NCBI GenBank assembly: GCA_022844015.1
Contig: JALHMO010000049.1
Coordinates: 1-40,828, forward strand
Direction: 5' to 3'
DNA: 40,828 bases
From: Reyranella sp.
GTDB taxonomy: Bacteria > Pseudomonadota > Alphaproteobacteria > Reyranellales > Reyranellaceae
A program made the translations under genes and the position numbers. Below are positions 1-8,147 of the stretch, piece after piece; position 1 is the first letter of the stretch; every line of letters starts with the position of its first letter. A model generated the notes under the pieces. It made no database searches. It had not been told where the DNA came from and saw only the letters and a program-made list of their open reading frames with translations.

Positions 1-347
1 TGGAACTTCTGGCGATGAGATCCTTCGCTTACGGCGCTTGCTTCGCAAGCGCCTTTGCTCAGGATGACAGGAGAGGGACGACAGAATTCAATAAAGTCAC
101 ATCCTCTGAGGAGGCCGCGTAGCGGCCGTCTCGAAGGATGGCTGCACACGAGATCGTAAGAGAAGGTGTCGCAGCACCCGCTCTGTCCCCACCCTTCGAG
201 ACGCGACCCAGCGGGTCGCTCCTCAGGGTGAGGTTTCCTCGTAAGTTGACGCCCACGAGCGAGGCATCCGGCTTCGCCCCCCGGGGACGACATGGAATTC
301 TGCGGTCATCGAGGTATCGTGGCGGCTTACGAGGTAGGCGCCGCCCG
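1..347. repeat. Gene-free left edge with palindromic repeats
   Basis: No supported gene lies here. A GC-rich hairpin, GGCGCTTGC-TTC-GCAAGCGCC, sits at about 34-54 and is followed by 'ctcaggatgac'; it looks like the remnant of an intergenic element whose left part is outside the window. The same hairpin core recurs at about 14878-14898. A second, longer palindrome occupies about 99-233: it opens with 'cctctgaggaggccgcgtagcggccgt', here described by its start, and closes with 'cgctcctcagggtgagg'. This belongs to the same family as the repeats at 17408-17518 and 28029-28163. The open frame through the repeat is not believable as protein, so the cyclase start is placed at 348. Confidence 0.7.
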
Positions 348-1886
348 ATGAGCAATTCCGATACCCGACGCGAGGCGCCAGACGCCAGGGCGATCGATAC
401 CAAGGCAATCGCCGCCATTCGCTTCCGCTACCTCCTGATGGCGACGTCGTGCACCGCCATCGATCTCGTCTTCTCCCTCACCTTCTACGCCGTGACCGAC
501 GCTTGGGAAACCGCGCCCCGCAACATCGGCAGCGGCTTGCTGGTGTTCCTCGGTATCAACTACCTGCTGTCGAGCCGGCTTTTCGAGCCGATCCGGCGCT
601 ATCTAGAAGGGCACGCGACGTTCGAGGAGACGCAGCGGCGGATCACCCAGCTGCCCATCCTGACCGCTCGCAACGTCGCGGTTTTGGCGTTTGCTTTGGT
701 CGTCTTCCGCCTCGTCACCAGCAATCTCACCCCGAGCCCGCTGCCGATCACGCTCGCCGACCTGGTGACGCTCTGCATCATCCTGCCGGTCTTCTACTTC
801 ACGTACACCTACTTCGTCGTCAGTGACTACCTGGGTGCGCTCCTGGGCTTCATCTACCGCCATCACGGACGCAACCTCGAGCTTTTCCTCGGCACCTACA
901 GGTCGAAGCTGATCGTTGCCCTGGTGGTAATCTCGATCGCGCCGCTCGCGACGATCGTCGTCGATCTGTTCTCCTACGATGGCGATCGCCTGCGTCTCGA
1001 GATCGTCAGCGATGTCGTGCTGGCGTTGATCGCCATCGCCGTCTCCGCGTTCTTCATCGGCCGCTCCCTGCTGAGGCCCATTCGCATCCTCTCGGTCGCC
1101 ATGGGCAAGGTCGCTGGCGGCAACCTCACGGTCCGGGCACCGGTGACGTCCAACGACGACATCGGCGCGCTCACCGGCCAGTTCAACAGGATGGTCGAAG
1201 GCCTGCGCGAGCGCGAGCAGATCCGCGAGACGTTCGGGCGCTACGTCGACGAGAGCGTGGCATCCACCATCCTGCGGCGGCAGGGCAACGGCGGGCTGGC
1301 TGGCGAGACCGGCGAGGCGACGATCCTGTTCACCGACATCGCGGGCTTCACCACCATCGCCGAGTATCTCGCGCCGCACGAGCTGGTGGCCGCGCTGAAC
1401 GAGTATCTCGAGACCGTCCTGGCCCCGATCCGGGCGCATGGCGGCATCGTCAACACCTTCATCGGCGACGGCCTGTTCGCCTCCTTCAACATGCCGCTCG
1501 CCTGCGACGGCCACGCCGCCGCCGCCGTGCGCGCCGCCATCGACATCCAGCGCGCCGTCGGCAGCCGGACCTTCGGCGAGGTTGCGCCGATGGGCATCGC
1601 CTTCGCCACCCGCATCGGCATCTCGACCGGCAGCGTGATCGGCGGCTCCGTCGGCGCCGGCCAACGCCTCTCCTTCACCCTGCTGGGCGACACGGTAAAT
1701 CTCGCCGCCCGCCTCGAGGAGTTGAACAAGCAGCATGGCACGCGCATCCTGGTCTCGCAGAGCACGCGCGAAGCCTGCGGCGACGCCTTCGTGTTCGCAG
1801 CCTTGGGCAGTGTCATGGTGCGCGGCCGCACCGACGCCGTTACTGTCTTCAGTATCGACCCTCACGGCCAGGACAAGAAACCATGA
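348..1886 (+). CDS. Membrane-anchored class III adenylate/guanylate cyclase with HAMP domain
   Basis: This 512-aa protein should make cAMP or a related cyclic nucleotide at the inner membrane. Residues 25-235 hold about six hydrophobic segments. A HAMP linker follows (about 236-295), then the catalytic domain (about 320-500). Visible cyclase signatures are LFTD with metal-binding Asp330, FIGDG with Asp374, and LLGDTVNLAARLE with Asp448, Asn451 and Arg455, so the catalytic set looks intact. The layout of several membrane helices, HAMP and cyclase resembles the mycobacterial Rv1319c/Rv3645 type. The frame is open to 138, but that part reads through a palindromic repeat, so ATG 348 is chosen. 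The stop overlaps the next gene's start (ATGA), implying translational coupling to an acyl-CoA dehydrogenase-fold enzyme. Whether it prefers ATP or GTP cannot be told from sequence. Confidence 0.88.
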   Translation: MSNSDTRREAPDARAIDTKAIAAIRFRYLLMATSCTAIDLVFSLTFYAVTDAWETAPRNIGSGLLVFLGINYLLSSRLFEPIRRYLEGHATFEETQRRITQLPILTARNVAVLAFALVVFRLVTSNLTPSPLPITLADLVTLCIILPVFYFTYTYFVVSDYLGALLGFIYRHHGRNLELFLGTYRSKLIVALVVISIAPLATIVVDLFSYDGDRLRLEIVSDVVLALIAIAVSAFFIGRSLLRPIRILSVAMGKVAGGNLTVRAPVTSNDDIGALTGQFNRMVEGLREREQIRETFGRYVDESVASTILRRQGNGGLAGETGEATILFTDIAGFTTIAEYLAPHELVAALNEYLETVLAPIRAHGGIVNTFIGDGLFASFNMPLACDGHAAAAVRAAIDIQRAVGSRTFGEVAPMGIAFATRIGISTGSVIGGSVGAGQRLSFTLLGDTVNLAARLEELNKQHGTRILVSQSTREACGDAFVFAALGSVMVRGRTDAVTVFSIDPHGQDKKP

Positions 1887-3082
1887 ACATGAACGGATTG
1901 ACGACCGACCAGGTTGCCCTCCAGGCACGCGCCCGCGAGCTCGCCGCCGGCCCGGTGACGCGGCGTGCCGCCGAGGTCGACCGCACCGAGCAGTATCCGT
2001 GGGACAATGTCGATCTCCTGAAGGACGCCAGGCTGATCGGCATGACCATCCCGAGCCAGTATGGCGGCCAGGGCAAGAGCTGGCTCGACGCCGTGCTGGT
2101 CATCGAGGCGCTGTCGTCGGCCTGCGCCGTCACCGGGCGCATCGCCGTCGAGACCAACATGGGCGCGATCAGCGCCGTCATGGCCTACGGCTCGGAGGAG
2201 CAGAAGAAGCTCGCCGCCGACATGGTGCTGGCGGGCGACAAGCCGGCGATCTGCATCACCGAGCCCGACGCCGGGTCGGACGCCAACGGCATGACCACGC
2301 GCGCCGACAAGAAAGGCAACCGCTACGTCGTCAACGGCCGCAAGCACTGGATCACCGGCGGCGGCGTCTCGCGCCTGCACCTGATCTTCGCCAAGGTCTA
2401 CGACGAGCAGGGCAACGAGGAAGGCATCGGCGGCTTCCTGGCGATCCGCGACGAGACGCAGGGGCTCAAGATCACCAAGCGCGAGCCGACCATGGGCCTG
2501 CGCGGCATTCCCGAGGCGGTGATCGACTTCGAGGAGATGGAGCTTCCACCGTCGGCTCTGGTGATCCCGCCGCGCGGCCTGAAGAAGGGTTTCGCCGACC
2601 TGATGACCGCCTACAACAGCCAGCGCGTCGGCGCGGCCACCGTGGCGCTCGGCATCGCCGAGGGCGCCTACAGGCTGGCGCTCGACTGGTCGGAGGAACG
2701 CCATCAGTTCGGCCGGCCGATCAACGAGTTCCAGGGCCTGCAGTGGAAGCTCGCCGACATGTCGATCAAGCTCGCCGCCGCGCAGGCCCTCGTCTACGGC
2801 GCCGCGCGCTCCGGCGAAGGCGGCTTCCCCGACATGCTGCTGGCCGCCCAGGCCAAGGTGTTCACCTCCGAGAGCGCCATCCAGGTCGTCAACGACGCCT
2901 TGCAGTTCTTCGGCGCCCGCGGCTACTCGCGCGAGCTGCCGCTCGAGCGCATGGCGCGCGACGTTCGCATGTTCACGATCGGCGGCGGCACGGCGGAGGT
3001 GCTGCGCAACGTCGTGGCGGGCGCGCTCTTGAAGAAGAAGCTGCCGCAGACGCGCGACGGGTGGGCGGCGAAGGGCGGGTGA
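1883..3082 (+). CDS. Acyl-CoA dehydrogenase-fold protein, probable 3-sulfinopropanoyl-CoA desulfinase
   Basis: A 399-aa flavoprotein of the acyl-CoA dehydrogenase fold. Both family signatures are present: CITEPDAGSD (about 124-133) and QFFGARGYSRELPLERMARD (about 341-360). The catalytic base is missing. The MCAD-type Glu (IYEGT) is Gly368 in TIGGGT, and the alternative isovaleryl-CoA dehydrogenase Glu just before the conserved Arg is Gln247 (NSQR). Loss of Glu, a Gln at this place and an Arg near 84-86 (Arg86 here, in TGRIAVE) are traits described for 3-sulfinopropanoyl-CoA desulfinases (Acd), which release sulfite from 3SP-CoA without oxidation. The N-terminal TEQYPWDNV and C-terminal LPQTRDGW stretches also fit my recollection of that subfamily. 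It overlaps the upstream cyclase by 4 nt. The fold assignment is certain; the desulfinase role is inferred. Confidence 0.8.
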   Translation: MNMNGLTTDQVALQARARELAAGPVTRRAAEVDRTEQYPWDNVDLLKDARLIGMTIPSQYGGQGKSWLDAVLVIEALSSACAVTGRIAVETNMGAISAVMAYGSEEQKKLAADMVLAGDKPAICITEPDAGSDANGMTTRADKKGNRYVVNGRKHWITGGGVSRLHLIFAKVYDEQGNEEGIGGFLAIRDETQGLKITKREPTMGLRGIPEAVIDFEEMELPPSALVIPPRGLKKGFADLMTAYNSQRVGAATVALGIAEGAYRLALDWSEERHQFGRPINEFQGLQWKLADMSIKLAAAQALVYGAARSGEGGFPDMLLAAQAKVFTSESAIQVVNDALQFFGARGYSRELPLERMARDVRMFTIGGGTAEVLRNVVAGALLKKKLPQTRDGWAAKGG

Positions 3083-3385
3083 GGGACTGCGGCCCTGGCG
3101 GCGCTCCTCTCGTTCTCCTCCCAACGCAGCATGCGTTCCCCCTCCTTGTCATCGCAGGGAGTTCGGACAAACAAAGCCGTCATCCCGACCGGAGCCGAGC
3201 GTGGCGAGGCGCAGTGGAGGGACCTTTCTTGTTGCTGCATCAGCGAGAAAGGTCCCTCGACTGCGCCGCCCTCCGGGCGGCTTCGCTCGGGATGACGACA
3301 TTCTTGCCGTAAGCGAATGCCCTGCGATGGCAGGGGAGCATTGGAGATTCGTTCACACCGAACGCGAATTCGGGTCGGAGACGGA
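3083..3385. repeat. Gene-free gap with 'gtcatcccgag' palindrome
   Basis: No gene is seen. A large imperfect palindrome spans about 3179-3296, opening 'gtcatcccgaccggagcc' and closing 'cttcgctcgggatgac', with an internal pair 'gagggacctttctt' / 'agaaaggtccctc'. It is followed at 3313-3323 by GCGAATGCCCT, the terminal motif also found beside repeats at 12373-12587, 15064-15074 and 30484-30676. Transcribed, it would form a long hairpin and could stop readthrough between the convergent genes on either side. Confidence 0.75.
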
Positions 3386-4054
3386 TCATCGCCCGAACCG
3401 GCTCCAGGTGCCGTTGTGGGAGCGCATCAGGACGAACTCCTTGCCCTTCTTGCCGTTGCCGTTGCCGTCGCGCGGCACGCAGGTGACCGAGATCCACGAC
3501 TGGTGATCCCAGCGCGCCGCGCAGCTCTCGCTGTCGCACGGCAGCTCGAAATCGGCCTCCTTGGCGATCTCCGCGCCGTCGGAGGCGTGGATGACGAGGC
3601 TGCCGCGCGGCGGCTCCAGCGAGCAGCCGATGGTGAGGAACCTCGACTTCTCCGAGGCCCACACCGGCGCACCGTCGACGGTGAACACGCGGCCAGTCGG
3701 CAGCATCACCAGCTCGTACGAGAGCTTGTCGGGCGCCGACCTGCGCACGACGTAGAACGGACCCGCCTGATCGTAGCGCTCGTAGAGATAATGGTAACCG
3801 TCGCCGCCATAGGGGCAGTCGACCAGCTCGATCGACTTGCCGCCGTCGAGCGCAAGCCGCAACCGGTCACGCTCGCGTGCCACAAGCTGCTCGTTCGACT
3901 TGATGCGCCGCGCCTCGCGCGGCCATTCGTCGGCGATGTCGCTCGCATAGTGGGGATCGATCGGACGATCGCCCGGCACGCAGGTCGTCTGCGCGCCAGC
4001 CGCCGACGCCAGCAAGCCGACCACGGCCGACATCAGGAACACGAGGATGCGCAT
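3386..4054 (-). CDS. Secreted hypothetical protein
   Basis: A 222-aa protein of unknown function. The N-terminus is a good Sec signal peptide (MRILVFLMSAVVGLLASAAGAQ, given here as residues 1-22), with probable cleavage after AGA-Q, so it should be periplasmic. Cysteines are spread through the mature part (TTCVPG, VDCPYGG, IGCSLEPP, LPCDSESCA, VTCVP), consistent with disulfides. A Gly/Asn/Lys-rich stretch (RDGNGNGKKGKE) lies near the C-terminus. ATG 4054 touches the stop of the Rrf2 gene (GTGATG), so it is probably the last gene of a GNAT-Rrf2-secreted protein operon; GTG 4057 is an alternative start. I recognise no domain. Confidence 0.7.
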   Translation of the reverse strand: MRILVFLMSAVVGLLASAAGAQTTCVPGDRPIDPHYASDIADEWPREARRIKSNEQLVARERDRLRLALDGGKSIELVDCPYGGDGYHYLYERYDQAGPFYVVRRSAPDKLSYELVMLPTGRVFTVDGAPVWASEKSRFLTIGCSLEPPRGSLVIHASDGAEIAKEADFELPCDSESCAARWDHQSWISVTCVPRDGNGNGKKGKEFVLMRSHNGTWSRFGR

Positions 4055-4449
4055 CACCGCCTCGATTTCAGCATGGTCTCCAGGCTGATCGAGCGCAAGG
4101 TGGCCTCGGCGATCTCGTCGATCTCGCTCAGCACGCGCTGCAGGGCGCGGCCCACGTCGGTGCCCTCGCCCGGCTCGCTGGCGCGCTGTCCGGGGGCCGG
4201 CTCGAACAGGGCGACGATGTCCATCAAGGTGGTGCGGCGCCGGTTGGCGACGAAGCGGTAGCCGCCCGCCGCACCGCGCTCGGCACGCACCAGCCCGGCC
4301 GTCGCCAGGGTGCGCAGCACCTTGGCGAGGTGATGGGCCGACACGCCGAAGCGCTCGGCGAGGTCGGCGGCCGACAGCATGCGGTCGGGCTCGCGCGCCA
4401 GCTCGAGCGTGGCGTAGAGGCCGAGCCGGGTCGCCGTCTGCAGCTTCAC
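4054..4449 (-). CDS. Rrf2-family transcriptional regulator lacking Fe-S cysteines
   Basis: A 131-aa winged-helix DNA-binding protein. The N-terminal half carries the Rrf2 pattern: residues 1-60 with ATRLGLYATLELAR, the helix-turn-helix AADLAERFGVSAHHLAKVLR and the wing GLVRAERGAAGGYRF. In IscR, NsrR and RirA three cysteines near residues 90-106 bind an Fe-S cluster. Here that loop reads EPAPGQRASEPGEGTD and there is no cysteine in the whole protein, so it cannot sense through a cluster in the usual way. The GTG start at 4449 has an upstream AGGGAG. It lies 24 bp downstream of the GNAT gene and overlaps the secreted-protein start. It is divergent from boxC, and a palindrome in the shared intergenic region is a candidate operator. 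Confidence 0.85.
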   Translation of the reverse strand: MKLQTATRLGLYATLELAREPDRMLSAADLAERFGVSAHHLAKVLRTLATAGLVRAERGAAGGYRFVANRRRTTLMDIVALFEPAPGQRASEPGEGTDVGRALQRVLSEIDEIAEATLRSISLETMLKSRR

Positions 4450-4473
4450 GAAAGCTCCCTCATGCGAGCTCGC

Positions 4474-4911
4474 TCATGCGAGTTCCATGTCGAGCTGCAG
4501 CGAAGGCCCGGCCACCATGCCCTGGGCGCGAAAGAACGACAGGATGAGATTGTCCCGGCGATCGACCAGGGTGCGCACCCGCGTCACGCCCTGCGCCTTG
4601 AAGCGGGCGACCAGGGCCTCGAACAGGGCGCTGCCGGTGCCCTTGAGGCGGAGCTTGGGATCGACCTGGATGGCGAACACCCAGCCGGCAGCCGGCTGGC
4701 CGAACTCCCAGGCCCGGACCTCGCCGACGATGAACCCTGCCAGCGCGCCGCGGTCGCTTTCGGCGACCAGAAAATGCCGATCCGGCGGGCCACCGGCGTA
4801 GCGCTCGAGCATTGATTGCCAGTAGGCCGCCTTGGCCTCCCCGGTCAGGCGGGCGTCGAGCGCGGTGATGGCCGGCAGATCGACCGGCTCGGCGGAGCGG
4901 ACAACGGGCAT
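4474..4911 (-). CDS. GNAT-family N-acetyltransferase
   Basis: A 145-aa cytoplasmic acyltransferase that should use acetyl-CoA to acylate an amine. The acetyl-CoA pyrophosphate-binding motif A is visible as VDPKLRLKGTGSALFEAL (about 80-98), followed by the beta5/alpha4 part VTRVRTLVDRRDNLILSFFRAQG (about 105-127). The N-terminus, MPVVRSAEPVDLPAITALD, is a standard GNAT opening. It is the first gene of a minus-strand operon with the Rrf2 regulator and is transcribed away from boxC. The substrate cannot be read from the sequence. Confidence 0.85.
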   Translation of the reverse strand: MPVVRSAEPVDLPAITALDARLTGEAKAAYWQSMLERYAGGPPDRHFLVAESDRGALAGFIVGEVRAWEFGQPAAGWVFAIQVDPKLRLKGTGSALFEALVARFKAQGVTRVRTLVDRRDNLILSFFRAQGMVAGPSLQLDMELA

Positions 4912-4940
4912 TTCCGGCCAAGAATGAGCTTGCGCCGGGA

Positions 4941-4980
4941 AAAGTAAATAGGTATTTCAGTACCGAATTACGGATATAGG
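4941..4980. promoter_or_regulatory. Divergent promoter region with candidate operator
   Basis: This 75-bp gap separates the minus-strand GNAT-Rrf2 operon from boxC. It is AT-rich against the surrounding sequence. It contains an interrupted palindrome, GGTATTTCAGTACC (4951-4964), with GGTA and TACC arms, followed by 'gaattacggatata'. Its place between an Rrf2 regulator operon and the catabolic genes makes it a candidate binding site for the Rrf2 protein. That is inference; no experimental consensus is matched. Confidence 0.4.
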
Positions 4981-4986
4981 GACCTC

Positions 4987-6645
4987 ATGGCCGAGCCACC
5001 CGTCGATTTCCACACCTCGCCCGACCGTTACCGGCACTGGAAGCTGGCGCTGGAGAATGGCGTCGCCTACCTCACGATGGACGTGAACGAGGATGGTGGC
5101 CTGCGACCGGGCTACAAGCTCAAGCTCAATTCCTACGATCTCGGCGTCGACATCGAGCTGGCCGATGCGGTGCAGCGCCTGCGCTTCGAGCATCCCGAGA
5201 TCGGCGCCGTGGTCATCCGCTCCCAGCGCGACCGCATCTTCTGCTCCGGTGCCAACATAAACATGCTGGGTCTCAGCAGCCACGACCACAAGGTGAACTT
5301 CTGCAAGTTCACCAACGAGACGCGGCTCGCCATCGAGGACGCCACCGAGCATTCCGGCCAGCCCTACATCTGCTCGATCAACGGCATCGCGGCCGGCGGC
5401 GGCTACGAGCTGGCGCTGGCCTGCGAGCACATCCTGCTGGCCGACGACGGCTCGAGCGCGGTCTCCCTGCCCGAGCTGCCGCTGCTCGCCGTGCTGCCCG
5501 GCACCGGCGGGCTGACGCGCTTGGTCGACAAGCGCCTGGTGCGCCGCGACCATGCCGACTTCTTCTGCACCACCGCCGAAGGCGTGCGCGGCAAGCGGGC
5601 GCTCGACTGGCGCCTCGTCGACGCGCTGATCCCGCCAAGCAAGCTCGCGGACGAAACGCGACGAATTGCCGAGGAAGTCGCCAACCGATCGACACGACCG
5701 AAGGACGAGACGGGGATCGTGCTGACACAGATCGAGCGCAGCATCGACGGCGACACCATCCGTTACAGCACGCTGACGGTCGAGATCGACCGCGAGCGTC
5801 GTGCCGCACGCCTGCGCATAATGGGGCCGTCCAGCCCGCCACCCGCCGACGAGGAAGGGATTCACGCCCAGGGTGCGGGCTTCTGGCTGCTCGCTCTGGC
5901 CCGCGACCTCGATGACGCCATGCTGCATTTGCGCCTCAACGAGACGGAGATCGGCACCTGGGTGCTGCAGAGCCAGGGCGACGCGGCCCTGGTTCATGCC
6001 TATGACGATCTGGTCGCCGGCGCCGGAACCTGGCTGTCCCACGAGATCGAGCTGTATTGGAAGCGCACCCTGAAGCGCCTCGACGTCAGCTCGCGCAGCC
6101 TGATCGCCCTGGTCGAGCCGGGCTCGTGCTTCGTCGGCACGCTGCTTGAGCTGGTGCTGGCAGCGGATCGCTCCTACATGCTGAACGGCACCTTCGAAGG
6201 CTCCAACCTGCCGGCTGCCACAATCGGGCTCTCGCTGACGAATTTCGGCTGCTATCCGATGGGCAATGACCTGACCCGGGTAAGATCGCGCTTCCTCGGC
6301 GTGCCCGGTCGCATCGATGAGCTGAAGGAAGTGCTCGGCGAGGCGCTCGACGCCGAGGCGGCCGACGCACTCGGCCTGGTGACTTTCACGCCCGACGACA
6401 TCGACTGGGAGGACGAGGTGCGCCTCGCCATCGAGGAGCGCGCCGGCTTCTCGCCCGACGGGTTGATCGGCATGGAGGCCAGTTTGCGCTTCGCCGGTCC
6501 CGAGACGATGGAAACCAAGATCTTCGCCCGCCTGTCGGCGTGGCAGAACTGGATCTTCCAGCGCCCCAACGCCACCGGTCCGGAAGGCGCGCTGAAGCTT
6601 TACGGCACCGGCAAGCAGAGCAAGTTCGACCGCAAGCGGGCCTGA
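4987..6645 (+). CDS. boxC: 2,3-epoxybenzoyl-CoA dihydrolase (benzoyl-CoA-dihydrodiol lyase) BoxC
   Basis: A 552-aa cytosolic enzyme of the aerobic benzoyl-CoA (box) pathway. It hydrolytically opens 2,3-epoxybenzoyl-CoA to 3,4-dehydroadipyl-CoA semialdehyde and formate. It is about twice the length of a standard crotonase, as expected for BoxC. The first crotonase half shows FCSGANINML (about 85-94, oxyanion region) and INGIAAGGGYELALACEH (about 131-148), then SLPELPLLAVLPGTGGLTRLV. The second half is more diverged. It starts at ATG 4987 after 'atagggacctc' and is 10 bp upstream of boxB, so the two are co-transcribed. Confidence 0.95.
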   Translation: MAEPPVDFHTSPDRYRHWKLALENGVAYLTMDVNEDGGLRPGYKLKLNSYDLGVDIELADAVQRLRFEHPEIGAVVIRSQRDRIFCSGANINMLGLSSHDHKVNFCKFTNETRLAIEDATEHSGQPYICSINGIAAGGGYELALACEHILLADDGSSAVSLPELPLLAVLPGTGGLTRLVDKRLVRRDHADFFCTTAEGVRGKRALDWRLVDALIPPSKLADETRRIAEEVANRSTRPKDETGIVLTQIERSIDGDTIRYSTLTVEIDRERRAARLRIMGPSSPPPADEEGIHAQGAGFWLLALARDLDDAMLHLRLNETEIGTWVLQSQGDAALVHAYDDLVAGAGTWLSHEIELYWKRTLKRLDVSSRSLIALVEPGSCFVGTLLELVLAADRSYMLNGTFEGSNLPAATIGLSLTNFGCYPMGNDLTRVRSRFLGVPGRIDELKEVLGEALDAEAADALGLVTFTPDDIDWEDEVRLAIEERAGFSPDGLIGMEASLRFAGPETMETKIFARLSAWQNWIFQRPNATGPEGALKLYGTGKQSKFDRKRA

Positions 6646-6655
6646 GGAGGCAACC

Positions 6656-8074
6656 ATGGCCATCGACTACAGCCAGCTGATTCCCAACAACGTCGACCTG
6701 GCGAGCGACCGCCGCCTGCAGCGCGCGCTGGAGAACTGGCAGCCGCGCTTCCTCGACTGGTGGAAGGACATGGGGCCGGACGGCAGCAACGCCTTCGACG
6801 TCTACCTGCGCACCGCCATCTCGACCGACGCCAACGGCTGGGCCAATTTCGGCTACGTGAAGATGCCGGAGTATCGCTGGGGCATTTTCCTGGCCGAGCA
6901 TGATCCCAACCGCGTGATCGCCTATGGCGACAACAAGGGCAAGCCGGCGTGGCAGGACGTGCCGGGCGAGCTGCGCTCGACCTTGCGCCGCCTGATCGTG
7001 ACCCAGGGCGACACCGAGCCGGCGTCGGTCGAGCAGCAGCGCCTGCTCGGCAAGACCGCCCCCTCGCTCTACGACCTGCGCAACCTGTTCCAGGTCAATG
7101 TCGAGGAAGGCCGTCACCTGTGGGCGATGGTCTACCTGCTGCACGCCTATTTCGGCCGCGACGGCCGCGAGGAAGCCGAGGCGATGCTGGAGCGTCATTC
7201 GGGCGATCCCGACAAGCCGCGCATCCTCGGCGCCTTCAACGAGAAGACGCCGGACTGGCTGTCGTTCTTCATGTTCACCTACTTCACCGACCGCGACGGC
7301 AAGTACCAGCTCGCCTCGCTGGCCGAGTCGGGCTTCGACCCGCTGTCGCGCTCCTGCCGCTTCATGCTGACCGAGGAAGCGCATCACATGTTCGTGGGCG
7401 AGAGCGGCGTCGGCCGCATCATCCAGCGCACCTGCGAGCTGATGAAGGAGAGCAAGAGCGACGACGTGCGCGGGCTGGGCGGCATCGATCTCGCGACCAT
7501 CCAGAAATACCTGAACTTCCACTACTCGGTGTCGCTCGACCTGTTCGGCCAGGAAGCGTCGACCAACGCCGCCAACTACTACACGATGGGCGTCAAGGGC
7601 CGCTTCCTCGAGACCCGCATCGACGACGACCACCTGCTGACCAACGCGACCTTCGAGATCGACAGCGTCGCGGATGGCCGTATCGTCAGGAAGACCGTGC
7701 CGGCGCTGCAGGCGCTGAACGAGCGGCTGCGCCAGGACTACATCGAGGATTGCGCGCGCGGCGTGGCGCGCTGGAACAAGATGATCGGGACGGCCGGCAT
7801 CGACTTCGAGATGAGGCTGCCGCACCGCGCCTTCAACCGCCGCATCGGCGCCTTCGCCGGACTTCGTATCTCGCCCGACGGCAAGGTGCTGGGCGAGGCC
7901 GACTGGCAGGCCAACGAGGCCAAGTGGCTGCCGACCGACGAGGACCGCGCCTTCGTGATCTCGCTGATGGGCGGCGCCGTGGTCGAGCCCGGCAAGTACG
8001 CCAACTGGATCGCCCCGCCGGCCCGCGGCATCAACGGCCAGCCGACCGATTTCGAGTACGTGCGGTTCAACTGA
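6656..8074 (+). CDS. boxB: Benzoyl-CoA 2,3-epoxidase, diiron oxygenase component BoxB
   Basis: A 472-aa class I diiron monooxygenase that epoxidises the ring of benzoyl-CoA with O2, using electrons from the reductase BoxA. All six diiron ligands known from Azoarcus evansii BoxB can be placed with a one-residue offset: Glu121, Glu151 and His154 (EGRH), Asp212 (TDRDG), Glu241 and His244 (TEEAHH). The length matches the family. A clear AGGAGG-like site precedes ATG 6656, 10 bp after boxC. No BoxA flavoprotein/ferredoxin gene is present anywhere in the window, so the electron donor must be encoded elsewhere. Confidence 0.96.
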   Translation: MAIDYSQLIPNNVDLASDRRLQRALENWQPRFLDWWKDMGPDGSNAFDVYLRTAISTDANGWANFGYVKMPEYRWGIFLAEHDPNRVIAYGDNKGKPAWQDVPGELRSTLRRLIVTQGDTEPASVEQQRLLGKTAPSLYDLRNLFQVNVEEGRHLWAMVYLLHAYFGRDGREEAEAMLERHSGDPDKPRILGAFNEKTPDWLSFFMFTYFTDRDGKYQLASLAESGFDPLSRSCRFMLTEEAHHMFVGESGVGRIIQRTCELMKESKSDDVRGLGGIDLATIQKYLNFHYSVSLDLFGQEASTNAANYYTMGVKGRFLETRIDDDHLLTNATFEIDSVADGRIVRKTVPALQALNERLRQDYIEDCARGVARWNKMIGTAGIDFEMRLPHRAFNRRIGAFAGLRISPDGKVLGEADWQANEAKWLPTDEDRAFVISLMGGAVVEPGKYANWIAPPARGINGQPTDFEYVRFN

Positions 8075-8087
8075 CGGTGGTAGCTCA

Positions 8088-8123
8088 CAGCACTTTGCAG
8101 GATCGTAGTGCTGCCGATACAAT
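8088..8123 (+). promoter_or_regulatory. Candidate autoregulated promoter of toxin-antitoxin pair 1
   Basis: A perfect 7-bp inverted repeat, CAGCACT (8088-8094) and AGTGCTG (8107-8113), overlaps a plausible sigma70 promoter: TTGCAG (8095-8100), 17-bp spacer, TACAAT (8118-8123). This is the arrangement expected of an operator bound by an antitoxin or toxin-antitoxin complex. A strong GGGAGGAAGG site follows just before ATG 8148. Confidence 0.5.
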
Positions 8124-8147
8124 CACCTCCCCCAAGGGAGGAAGGCC

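Noticed and set aside
138..347. 70-codon N-terminal extension of the first cyclase
   Set aside because: It is translated from a palindromic repeat and is not cyclase sequence; ATG 348 is a better start.
348..1886. Diguanylate cyclase (GGDEF)
   Set aside because: No GGDEF motif; the LFTD, FIGDG and LGDTVNLAARLE set is that of class III nucleotide cyclases.
603..1928. Long minus-strand open frame opposite the first cyclase
   Set aside because: Arg/Gly/Asp/Gln-rich low-complexity translation with no domain; a shadow of the real gene in GC-rich DNA. The same applies to the long antisense frames at 1862-3124, 4957-6663, 6386-8122, 13230-14990 and 38774-40429.
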